Origin: Bugulina stolonifera
Lineage: Eukaryota > Bryozoa > Gymnolaemata > Cheilostomatida > Bugulidae
DNA length: 64,000 bases
Assembly: GCA_935421135.1 (NCBI GenBank)
Contig: OW285188.1
Location: 22,607,233-22,671,232, forward strand
Reading direction: 5' to 3'
This document shows, piece by piece, positions 24,795-38,300 of this stretch. Below the pieces are notes generated by a model that did not search any database, had not been told where the DNA came from, and saw nothing but the letters and a program-made list of their open reading frames with translations. Position 1 is the first letter of the stretch, and every line of letters starts with the position of its first letter. A program made the translations under genes and the position numbers.

Positions 24795-25289
24795 GTTGCC
24801 AAAAGACAGCTTGGGATGGTACGAAGGGCCCTTTACTGGGCACCTGAGAGTGCAAAACTCACAGCATGCAAGTCCCTATGTCTGCCCCAGCAGCTAGAAT
24901 ATGGAGCTGCTGTCTGGGACCCTTCTGCAAAGAAAGATATTGAAGCACTGGAAAGTGTTCAGGACCAGACCGCAAGATTTATTATGAATCTGAAGTGCAG
25001 ACAGCAGATGAATGATGTAAAACAGAAGCTTGGACTTCCATCTCTACAAGAGAGACGCAAAAACCAAAGGGTGAATCTACTGATGAACGTCCTGTCACAT
25101 GAAGACTCGCACCCAGCATTGAGCACCTCATATGATGAACATATCCAGCAACATTGCAACAACAGCCAGATACAGACAAGAGCCCAGACCAGAGGCATAC
25201 CAAGATCCATCAGAACCAACTACAACCAGTACCATAACAGCTTTCTACCGAGAACAGTTCGAGATTTAAAAATAGCACAATCCTACTGA
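24795..25289 (+). pseudogene. 5'-truncated non-LTR retrotransposon, C-terminal end of reverse transcriptase ORF
   Basis: The frame reads AKRQLGMVRRALYWAP, then 'LEYGAAVWDP', 'VQDQTARFIM', 'LGLPSLQERRK' and 'YHNSFLPRTVRDLK'. This succession is typical of the region downstream of the reverse-transcriptase catalytic core in CR1/L2-like and related LINEs. The polymerase motifs themselves (such as YADD) and the endonuclease are absent, so this is a 5'-truncated dead copy, as expected from incomplete target-primed reverse transcription. The stop is at 25287-25289. I did not define target duplications. Confidence 0.75.
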
Positions 25290-26352
25290 TACTTCAAGCA
25301 ATCCCCAAATGGCAGATAGTACTGACCTGTACAGAACAACTTTTAATAAATCCTGAACTAATACATGAAAAACTGTCCCAACTCATGTTGTCCACTGTCC
25401 CATATGAGGCACACCCCTTCCACTCCCTAGGTGGTCTAGCGTGACAATGAACTTCATGTAAGTCCATATATGCGTGCTGCATGGAAATGGGTGCATGAGA
25501 CTGAGTGGCAGGTGCGTGCATGCATGTGGTGATGTATGTATGTAAACTCTTTATATTAAGCACGAGAGTAGAAAGTAAAGTTATTAAATAAACATCAGAA
25601 TAGCATACAATGTACATAATAAATTGATAAATTATGATAAAATTGAATTATATTGAAGTTTAAATTATTGTTATATTATTATAGTTTTAAAATAATTAAA
25701 TCATTTATTTTATTATACTTGGTAATATATTATGTTTAATAAAGCACTGTTACAGTAACAATAAAATATTGATAAATTAGGCTTATGTATATATTTAATA
25801 TTAATAATAATATTAATAGTCACTCTTATAATATATTATATAAAAGATACTAAATATAATGTACAATGTACATGTAGGCCTATACAGTAGGCCTATATAT
25901 CAATATTCTATTGTTATAAAATTTGCTAAATATATAATAATCGCATAATATACTATAGCACATGGCACCCCTCGCATTATGGCCGCCTTGTTATATATGG
26001 GGTGTTAGGGGGTTGGGCAATTTTTATTGTTATTATATTGTTATTATGTTCTATTATCTTTTATTATCATTTTATTATATATGGTACCTTAGCGATGTGG
26101 TTTTCTAGTCACTCAGAAAATGAATGCCTGTGCCACCGAACTATGTATCTTCCCTTGATAAGTTACCATTATCATTATAGAATTTGAATTATAATTTAGT
26201 GATTCAAGTCGGTAGAATAAATATGACAATATCCACAATACACAATGAAAATTAAGCCTTTCAGAAAATAGTTTGCATTAAGTATTGGTATTTATTATTA
26301 CTTTCCATGTTTTTGTTTCAGGCTATAAATATTTTCTTATAACAAATGAACT
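25290..26352. other. 5' region of the HCF gene
   Basis: Very AT-rich, with a TACAGTAGGCCTATA cluster near 25870-25900. A splice acceptor (tttgtttcag, 26312-26321) 31 bp before the HCF start codon implies a non-coding first exon upstream, perhaps around the locally GC-richer 25955-26010; that position is inference. Confidence 0.5.
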
Positions 26353-29300
26353 ATGTCCACTGAGACACCGACTGTTAAATGGAACCGAGTATTGGAACAC
26401 TCCGGTGCACTGCCAAAACCGCGTCATGGTCATCGGGCTGTGGCAATAAAGGGCCTTATTATTGTTTTTGGAGGCGGCAATGATGGACTGTTTGAAGATC
26501 TCCATGTATTTAACATTGGTAAATATTATAAATGAACCGTTTGTTTTATAGCCTATTGGTTTTGTGTGTTTAAGCCAAAGAATTCAATATTGTGGGTTGA
26601 GAATGCGTTCATGTACAACTTATTGTTTGTTCACAGGAAGTGGATTCTTCTAGACCTGGAGTGTTTATATTACATACATAATTCTATGCATGTAATATTA
26701 CATACGTACACGTATGAGTATGTAATATTACATATGTGTATTTACATGTAATATTACATACGTACATGTATGAGCATGTAATATTACATACATACACGTA
26801 TGAGCATGTAATATTACATATGTGTATTTACATGTAATATTACATACATACACGTATGAGCATGTAATATTATATAGACCTACATGTTATCACGTAATAT
26901 GTGTTTTAGCTACGGAGCAGTGGTTTGTACCAGCTGTGAGAGGAGAACTTCCACTCGGTTGTGCAGGTCATGGAATGGTATGTGATGGTACCAAAGTAAT
27001 CATCTTTGGTGGTATGCAAGAGTACGGGAAATACACCAATAGTTTGTACGAGCTGCAAGCAAGTAGGTGGGAATGGAAGAAACTCAAGTGGAAGATTCAA
27101 AATTATGATGATGTACCATGTCCAAGAATAGGTTTGTGCTAGACATACATGTACATAATAGTATACTATCTACAATATACATTTATCGTAAAATTCTGGT
27201 GCTATTAGTTATTATATAGATGTAACTACATGTACTATAGCCTATTACATATATGTACTACATACATGTATGTGGTGGGTATTTACTATTTACTCTCCTA
27301 GTCTCTAACTTTAATGTGCCAAATGCTGGAAAATATGAAGGTACAACGCTTACCCAAACATGTATATTTTGACTAATTGAATTGTATCTGTTTATTCAGG
27401 ACATAGCTTCACCTACCACAATTCTAAAATCTATATGTTTGGTGGACTAGCTAACAAAACAGGAAATCCCAAAGATAATCAGCCACAGTAAGATAATGAT
27501 ACTATATCTATTGAGGTTAATGAATGTGGTGGGTAGTGAACAATGGAGACGATAAAGGACAAGAGGTGGAATTCACATTTTTAATTACTGTATAGATTTC
27601 TAGTGCACCATATTTCTTTATCCTATATTTAGGAGTTATCAACCTTCAAGGAAGAACAACTCCTAAAATACAACAACTACTGTGTTGCCATCTTTTGGGA
27701 TTTGAAACTTTTGTAGATACCTGAATGACCTATGTGTGTTAGAGCTAAAGCCTCGGACCCATGCTACATCTGCAGTCTGGGTAAAACCTGAGGTGAAAGG
27801 AGAACCACCATCACCAAGGGAATCTCATACAGCTAACTTATACATACCTTCTGGTGACAGTGGGGATGCAACTCCCCTACTTGTCATCTTTGGTGGTATG
27901 GATGGAACAAGGTTAGGAGACCTGCATATGCTCAGGATAGGTGAGATGGTTATACAGTGTTCTTGGATTAGTTTTATTATGACACTGTTGTAACTAGTTT
28001 ACATAAATTATGTATAGGGTTGTGGAATTATTAATGACATCAAAGCCACTCAATTCTGGTAGTAAATACACATCAACATATCTAATGAATAAAGTATAAT
28101 TGTTTGCATGGATAGACCTGTACCTGTATTAACTTGTTTTGTTCATTCGAAAATGTACATGTAGTTGCTAATGTTAATTATTTCACCGGCCAGGTGAGGA
28201 GCTCACATGGTTCAAACCGGAACTGAGTGGGGTCGGACCATCAGCTCGTAGCCTGCATACGTCTGCTCTAGTAGGAGATAGGATGTATGTATTCGGTGGA
28301 TGGACTCCTACTGTTTCCGACTTACACATGACGGGCTGCGACTTGTGGAGTGTAGCTAAAGGAATGTCTTGTCTTAATTTAAGTGAGTAGAAATAATAGT
28401 ACAGGAAATATAGTGTTGGCTTACTCTAAAATTATTGACCATGCAAGAATGGCTATCGGCTGTGGGATGTTTAATGTTTAGTCGCACTTGTGTTAGATGG
28501 AAAATGTGGAACTTTTTGTTTATTATAAATTCTCATTTTTTAGTTTTGATTCCTGTTTTAAAATTATCTTTAGTTTTTGTCAATGAAAGTAATTTCGGAT
28601 ATCACAATGTAGCTAATAAATTAACGTTAGATTGACCAATTGGAATTGTATCTGTGAAAATAACAGGGAAGAAGCTGAAAATCAATACAGATATTAGAGT
28701 CAAGTTGAAAGACTGCGGTTTGGTATTAATTATAACTACATGTATATATTATGTACGTGTGCAGTAATAATGGCTGTCATAATGTTATCTAGAAACCAAC
28801 ACGTGGGAAGAAGTACCATTGGATGAGAAAGAAGAGAGTCCTGCTGCTAGAGTGGGTCACTGCGCTGTTACTGTTTACTCTAGAGTATACATCTGGTCTG
28901 GTAGAGATGGGTATAATAAGCATAATGGACGACAGGTGTGCTGCCGAGACCTCTGGTATTTGGAGACTGGTGAGTTTAGCTGTGTCAAGGCTGCTGGTTA
29001 TGACACACACATAGTCATGGCTTCTAGGAAATTGAAAGTGCTAGCATACATAGAATGAAAAGGGTATTATTTCACTATCTAAACTTATAGATGCACTTGT
29101 TTCCATGGCACCATGGGTGTTGCGTAAATTGTTTCATTTGAATTTTTTATATTGTATATTATGCAAGAAAAGACTTCGGCTGTTATGTTTCACAGGCCTG
29201 CATTTTTTGAATGTATGATATTTATAGAACATCATCAGATTTTATATATTCTTGATTGGGGTTATATATGCTATTATTAGGTGTAGTGTTGACAACCCTT

Positions 29301-32300
29301 AGTGACTGTATATATTCAGTAGGACCTAAGTAGGACCTAGTCTGTCACTGCTTGATTTGTCACCACTGACTCTTATCGTACATAGCTAGACCAGATCCTC
29401 CGTCTCGTATCCAGCTGGTTCAGGCTAAAGAAACAGTTCTACAGGTGTGCTGGGGTCCAGTGTGTACGGCTGAAGCCTACATCTTGCAGATTCAACGATA
29501 TGACATTCCTCCCATCGAACCACCCGCTAAACCGTGAGTAGTAAACCACTCTCTAAACCGCTAGTAGTAAACCACTTCGCAAACCGTGAGTAGTAAACCA
29601 CGTGCTAAACTGTGAGTAGTAAACCACTCCTAAACATGTACATATAATCAATCACCCCTTAAAAAATAATGATTACACATTGGTGACAGAATACCACATT
29701 TGCTATTCAAAAAATTCTATCACTGGTATAAATATGCTGGCAGTCCTATTATCTTGTCATGCATCACTATAGGTGAGTAACTGAACAATGTATAGTATAT
29801 AGCAAGGTATGCCAACTCCGAGAAATTGTTACAAATTTGAGTTTCCATGACTGTTGCATGTGTGTGTATGTGCCTCATATCCATATATCTAAATTACACT
29901 GTTGTATAGGTACACTGTACATACATGCATCAAAAATACTTCCCGATTGCTGATAACAGAGTGTCCCACTGACTGATATAATAGCCTCTGGGTTAAAGGC
30001 GTTGATATGCAATCATGTTTAGGTCCCCAGGCTAATAAAATATCTGTGCAGTGCATACCATGGGAACATACAAGTAGATGTGAACAGCATGATAAAATAC
30101 TTCAATTAGCTTGATATATAATATAGATGTACATGTAGTCCTTCATTTGCATCGGCAGCTACATGTAGCTGTACAGTATCAATGTTCATCAGCTGGCATC
30201 AAATGTGTTAGAAGAAACGAGTCGTTTCATCTTATTCTATTTACATTTACCTATTTACCAATTACATATTATATGTGTCATACATATCATGATAATATGG
30301 CTGTGGAGAACTACATAATTATCGTAATACTATTTATTATAAATAACAAAGACATTCAGTCATACATTATAATATAAAATTGATGGAATTTATACTGATA
30401 ACAATATGGTATGTGGTCACACTATTATACATGTGTATATACATGTACCTGATATACATATACATGTAGAATTTAATTTTATTCTTATAATATTTATGTT
30501 ATTTATATTATATGATTACTGTATAGTATAATATGATTATATATTCACATCAGTAGTTTATGTAGAGACGTGCATTCGTTGCTGCTCTGCCATTCAAAGG
30601 GCAATTTTTGGGTCAACGCGTGACGGTGCATTTTTTTAACGTGAAAACAAAATTCCATTCTTACCAGAAGTGATATGATGGTATTCAGCTACAGGATTTC
30701 TGTTGGGTGCTTTTAGTCTTGTGATATTTCACTCCTTGCCAAAACGTAACATAACGCTATTTTTATTTTCCCAATTCTATGCTCTATGATTGTAATATAA
30801 TAATATTGGCATTCGAAGAACACTGAGAAGCGTACAATAGTAATTCACGGTCTTGTTATTAGTGTAATATAATTTGGCTCAAAATTGAAAAAGTGAAATT
30901 TATTACATCTATGCTGTGCTGGGCCTTATGTGCACGTCTCAACGTCACGCGATTTCTGTTCTTTTATTTGAAGTGGTAAAGTAAAATGTGCTCCTATATG
31001 CATTACTAGTAGTTTATAGTAGCTACTGCCTCTTACGTATTATGGCTATGGTCATGCTATAGCTATGGGTATGTCGTATTGAAGGAGTACATTGTATATT
31101 TTGTGTTCTGTAATATTCATGATAACATGCTATGATACTATTATATGTATAACTGAGATTTCAAGCTCTAGTACATGTGACTATTTACAGGAATGCAGCA
31201 ACTGCAGCTCCGCCAAAGAAGGTGATGAAGATTGTTGCTAAAAGTGACTCTACATCATCATCTGTAAGTCTGATATTAAATATATCCATCTGGTTATACA
31301 GCCCATTGCATACACTACACAGTTACCCGGTTATAAAGAACACACTGTTCAACATCCCAAGTTGTAATTACTGCATTTATTGCTAGTTATAGTTGTTCCA
31401 ACTGCTGAAATTTTGTTTTTTTCACATCCTGCCTTTCTGTAGGAACTGGTTCGGAATATCTACCATATAAACCTATCATAGGATATGCTCCTTAGAATCT
31501 TTATTAGATGAATTCCGCACACATACAATAGTGACATTTACTCATACATAATAGCTGTCAGCTGTGATTGAAGTCATCTGTCCATTTAATTTTAACAGAG
31601 TAGCACCCTAAGGTCAGTTTTAATGCCATGTGTCTTCCATTAAATAATATAATAATATATTATTCATTGTTTACTTGTGAACTTGTACTTGTTTGGTGTT
31701 ATGTTATTGTTGTTTGCACATAATATTGTTATTATAGACTGCTGGTTCAACTATCCTAAGGTTACCAGCTGCAGTCAGCAGTAACTCTGGCGCTGCCATA
31801 TCCAGCTCTATTGCATTAACCTTACCGGGTAATGTATATTACTCAATATTTTTTAAAATGCATTTATACTTTATATTATCATGGTCACGCATGGACATAA
31901 TGTATATTAGTTGTACTACAGATATGTTTATAGTCTTACACTGCTTATGCCTTATAGTCTTACACTGTTTGTAGGAGTGAAGTCCTAAGGCAATAGTGGT
32001 GTATTTGATACTGAGCCCAGGGAGTTATTTAATAGCTACTATGTGATAATTTTAGATGGCTCCCTCAAGCTCGTACCACAGAGTATCACAACAAACAGCT
32101 CACCAAAAGTTATAACTTTGGTGAAACAGATTGGTAATGGAAATGTAACACTTACACCTGTTACACAGGTAAATAAAGTATAGTACTACATGTTAGATAA
32201 TAGTACATGTAATGTCTAACTACTGCATATGTGATAGTGTATGTGTAGCTATTACACATAAGCCGACATGGCAGACATGAGCACTCCAGTGATTTTACTT

Positions 32301-35300
32301 GCTTCAGTCACAGTAGTAATGTATGCGCATATGGAGGTACGTTTTGAGGCGGTTGAGGAGGCGGTTTGAGGTGGAAGCGTGCTAGTTGATGACTGATTGG
32401 AAATTTATGATTCGGATATCTAGCGTTACCCTATGTAATTATATGCTCGTTATACCTATGTAATTAATTAGTCAAGTTGAATGAATATAGAATGAATATC
32501 AATGAGGAAATTGAGATAAATAACACCAATATGTTAACACTGGTACACTGTATGTACTGGTATATACCAGTTGAAACCAGTATGCAGGACGTTGTGAAGT
32601 AATGAAAGCTCTATAATTGTATGGTCACTGGCTCACTGTGATAGACTATAATAATGCTATTACCATGTTTGCCTATTAAATATACATGCGATATGCAGTA
32701 GTGACAAGTGATTTTTTTGTTTGTGAATAATAACTGATCACATTATATTTAATAAGAATCTTCACTTCAGGACGCTCAAACTAATGTACAGTGTGAAATA
32801 TATTACAAAAATGGAAACATTACCAAACATCACATACAAAAGTACAAAAACACCGTAAACATATTGTATGGTTATAATAATTATGCTACTATATTATACA
32901 TATCATACATTACATGACTGTGTAACTAGATATCAATGGGCAAAGTTGAAACTCCATCTTGACATACTTTTCTTTTTGCATAAAAATATGTAAGTCCAGT
33001 ACGGAGTTGAGAGTAAGTATATATGTTATTGTCTTTCTTGATAAAACCCATATTTGTACCACACACAGGCTTTTTTGTCAACAAAACCTCCAAGAACTGA
33101 GCACGGGTAGGGTTATTTCGACTCTTGTTGATTCCCTTTGTACTAAACTTATGTACAGTGTCTCCCCAACAGTAGTACGTTTTTGAGTTGAGAGCCACCA
33201 TACCCTCACCTTGAAACTCATCTTTGAATAAACCAGGAGTTCGCCTATCATGAGCGAACTGTTGCTTACAGCAATCCTGGAGTAACCAAGCCTCACCCCT
33301 TATCTTTTGGGTTAAAAAATCCTGGTAGTGTACATTGCAATAAGGTCTTGGGAACCAGTTATGGTACTCCTGGTAAAACTGTCTTCTCATTTCTGGTCTA
33401 ACAACAGACTCAAGTTCACCAGAGAGTGCCATATATGCCGAATCAGTGTCCGTTTCAATGTACTGAAAATCACATCTAGCCACAAACCTGTCTACAAAAT
33501 CATAGTAAAACTGAAGCATTCTGAGCTTTGCGTACTGGAGAATTGAAAAACCAAGAGTCACGGGTGTATCAAGCGTAATACACCTTTTTTCCTGTGTTAC
33601 CTCATAGAATCCATCGCACGGCTCTTCCAAAGAAACAAATCGTCGATTTCTCACTTTAATGGATGCCTTACGGTCACTATCAGTATACGAAACTTCTTTA
33701 TGTCTCTCTTTGTTAGTGATCATTTTGCCATATACCGAATTACCAACTAACTTTGCGGTATCGGCTAAAACAGAGCTATCTGGATTGGAGTCGCCAAGTC
33801 TACGTGCATCACTTACTGAGCAACAGAACTTTTCAAAACACTGAACCGGTTTATATTGAATAATTTGGTAGACCCGAGTTATTTTCAATCCTTGCTTCAG
33901 GTACCATTGTGCTAAGGGGGAAAGCAGCAGTATTTTTGTTCCATACATGCTGCCGATTAACATTCGCTGTGCATATTTCAAATGACCTGTTTGTTCAGCA
34001 AATTCTTTCATACTATCACTCAGACTTTCTCTAGTTACATTGGTGTTTCTAAAAATTGGTTGCATTTCAGCAAATTTATCACTAAGTTCGCTTGGCACAC
34101 TGATGTCACACTCAATCATTCCGAAGAATTGACCATGTATCAAAGCATGTATAATGTCTGATTCAGTCATACTTCCTGAATTAGTCATAGTTCTAGCTTG
34201 CAATTGTGAAACAAATGATGAAATGTCTGGGTCTAACTGTAACAAATCATTCCAATGGCACTCATACATGACAATCAACTGGTATCCTAAAGCCTTGATG
34301 TATTCCTCTTTAGACTTGGTCTCCTCATGTAAGTCCTTCATACTTCTCCCATTTACAGGATTGACCTCCATACCCTTTGTGAGGTGACAGGTATGTCCGT
34401 GAAACAAACAGCCATGAAACTGATAAACTGTACCAGATTCTTCACAGTAGCCATCTACTGGTAATGAGTGCTGACCAAGTTTCTTTTCTCCTTTATTGAA
34501 CATGTGCTGAATATTATTTCCTGTTACATGTTTTACATATTCTAAGTATCCCCATGCCATTCTACCATACTTACTAGGGAACTCGGGTTTAAAATTGTTT
34601 TCAAAGCGTCTTCGTATTGGACAACCTGTAGGCATATTTTGTGACATACACCATAAATACAGAGCATTAGCATCATAACCAACTACCTTACTACAAAGTT
34701 TAGCCTTTTCACCAAAATTTATTTCTCGGATTTTTGTAATACCTTTTTCATGATAGCGATGAAAAACAATTGAGGGACCTCCCACAATGTTATCTTTCAC
34801 AGTTTTGTACAGATCTCTATTGACCTTGGAGATTAATGGGATATCAAAGCAATCTTCACCAACTTCAGCAAATTTCCATCTCACTGCCAATCCAGGAAGT
34901 GATATTGCATCTTTTAGCATATCGATTCCCTTTGTTCTGTAGATCTGAGATTGTTTTTCTATTGCCTCTAGAAATGGCTCAACGTCGAGAAAGGAGTACC
35001 ATCGCAAAAAGTCAGCTAGAGTCTCCATGCCATGAGTTGTCCAAATTTCTTGACAATATTCATACTCTTCAGAGGATATGTTGCAATCTTTCAGCGTGCT
35101 AAAGAATGCAGAATGCGGTGGTAGTTCTGTCTCATCAAGTTTTTTGAGATTGTCGATATACTCGTAGGGAAAGAACCCTTTTCGTTGACTACAACCAAAA
35201 GCATTGAGATACTTATCATAACTAAATCCTGGAGCAATAAAATTGATTATATCCACAAACTTGAACTCATCAGTCTCTATACACTGAAGCTTATTCTCCC

Positions 35301-38300
35301 TTTTTATCGTATAGTTTATCTTGCTTGTTTTATGTAATTGCTGTAATAAAGGACCTTTCATAACATTCAAATCATAGGCCTGAGAATTAAAACCTACTAC
35401 TGGTATACAGCGTAAATAAGCAGAGAAGCGTTCTAGAATTTTACTAGGGATTCGGGAGGCATACAACCTGGGATTGGAAAATGCTGACTCAGCAAAATGA
35501 GACTCGATGTCTTGCTGCTCAGCAACAAAACTCTCCAAATCTGTGATGACATCACTATAACTCTGAAGTAGAATCTCATAGCTAGCACTGCTAATGGCAC
35601 TAATGTAGTTTACAAAAGTTTCAATCAGCTCTGTCTCATCCCCTGTATTAATAAAGCACTTAGCAGTGGTGAACCCTGGTACATTTGAACAAACACCAAT
35701 ACTCATTAACATATGTTTTGCAGTATATGTCATTTTTGAAGTACCGGGCAATAGATTATCTTTGCACATGAAAGTTTCAATGTCATATGTAATTCGGTAA
35801 GGATAATGGCGCCTGTCAACATCAACGTCAATGTTTGCTCTGTCATGCAATATGTCAAATATTGTCTCATTTGGCTGGTAGCATTTATTAGGAAACTGTA
35901 ATCTTTTCTCATTGGCTTTGCAGTTATGTCTTTTCAAATCACTGAGTCGTGAATATGCAGCATCACAATGTGCACAGTCATAAGCCCTGGCATAGCAATC
36001 TAATCTTTTGATGAGACTAAAATGGTCTTGAAATACATTCAAGTGTAGCTTCTTAGAGAAGGTCGATTTTGAGCTCCATATGACATTACTGCTACCATTT
36101 TGAGCTAACTCAAACACAGTTACCGAAACTTTGAACAACTTTTCAAGCAACACCAAATCTTTCAGTCTGATCCCTCTAAACTGTTTGTGTGAGCTAGTTA
36201 ATCCTCTTTTCTGTCTATACTTCCCAAACAACAGCCTGACATGTCTTTCACTCACACTACTACATAAACATTTTCCTTTGCACGTGCATCTCAACTTCAG
36301 GGATAGACAACGGAAAAAACACAGATGATCTGTATACACCTGTTTACTACGCTTACATCTGTTCATAGCCATCAGTGCCTTGTGGTTGACAATGTAGTCT
36401 GGCAGAATAGTACCTTTACCAATTTTTCCCATGTCTAAAATCTTCCAAAAATAAAAACTGATGTTAGTTACCAACTCTATTTGCCAGGATGTGTTAGGTC
36501 GTTGTTGTCTAACAAATTCCAGAATATCCATGTTATATAACTTGTCAGCAAACAATTTTAGGTCACTTTCAGATTTTATTAGATGCGGATGCTCGAATAA
36601 GCGATTGTTATTTCCACTTGAGTGAAAGTATCTTCGCTCACCTGAAACTTTGTGTTTCAAGATAAAACCAGGGCTGCAGTTTACTTTAACACGCGTAATT
36701 AGATTTTCACGCCATATTTTTGTAAGATGATGTCTAATATCATCCATTTGATTGTGTAGCTTGAAGTTAAAAATATCAAGAATCCTTCCTTTTTTAAAAT
36801 AAGTTCTAATAGAAGTGTCATATTTTTGTAGTAGGGATTCAAGGTCAACATTCTTATTCTCATTCGTTTGATCGGCAGCACTGACATTCAGATTCTCTCT
36901 AGCAACTTCTGTAGCTAAATCTGTTTCATCTGTTGGTACTGCTACAGATGAAGAGGTGACCGTTTGAAATTCTTTAGCGATAGAATGAGTTTTAATATGT
37001 CTCATCAGATTATCTTTTCTCACAAAACCCTTTCCACATTGATCACATATATTACTCAAATCGCCACCCTGTTTTTGGAGAATCTTATGAGACTTGGTGT
37101 GTCGAACCAAATCATCTTTCCGTTTGAACATTTTATCGCAGTTGCTACATCCAAATTCTTTAACATTTTTGGTATGTATAGTAAGAATATGTCGTTTCAA
37201 AGTTGATTTTGTAGCAAAAAAGAAAGAACAATGCGGACAACTAAATTCTGTCTTTGACTCCATGTGTACATATGTAACAGAAAATACCGATAGTCTTTCT
37301 GAAGTAGTGCTAACCCTTTACCATACAAGTCTTTTAATCCTCTGTTATTAGCTCTAAAGTTATTAGTTTTAAACTCCAGTCTCCATTAGATAACTACCTA
37401 AAAGTATAGAGAAATAAGTTTAGATATACATGTAGTTGTACACCTTCAATAGGATAAGAAATAACTAATTACACTTGTAGAAAGCTATTTATTCCAAATT
37501 TACTCGGTGATGCTATACATGCGCATGTATACTTACAGTTACATTGTATATTTTCATACTCCAAAACAGAGGTTTCTCCAATATTAGTATCCAATAGTGT
37601 TTTATCAAACTGCAATGTGAAATAATTACTGTATAAAGTAGTAAATCAGTATACGAAACAATACAAATGGAGTACATGTACTGAGATTTAAACTATGCCT
37701 ATGTAAAGGGTACTTGTTACTTACTAAAGAGTTTCTCTTGTATTCTCTTGTGTTATCTCTGTTTCAGCAAATTGTATAAATACATTATTCTAAGCAACAT
37801 TCATTGTAGTCAGAGTTTTAATTCCATTCTTAATGCTACAATACATCTATATTGACAGGAGCTGTGTGATTCTTACAAATTCAGACAGCTAAGAAACTTG
37901 TTGCATTTCAAAGTATAGGAGATGACTATACTTACAACATAACAATAATTTGCCGATTTTTAAAGAAATAGGAGATAGCCGTACTTACACGTACAACAAG
38001 ACAGTAACTTGCCTGTTGTCAAATAAAAAAAAAACAATAAATGACCATGCTTACATGGATGACATAAAGTCAATTTGTCGATTTTTTAATAAAAAAGAAG
38101 AAAGAAACAGGAGATGACCATATAACATACATGTATAACATCAATTTGTGAAAAGATAACAGGAGATAATTATACTCTCATTTACAACATAACAATATTA
38201 GATAGATCAAAAATGGGAGATGACCATGTAACCATATATGACAAGATACCAGTTTGCCGTTTTCGAAAGCGATATAAAAGTTGGCACATTTGAGTATTAA

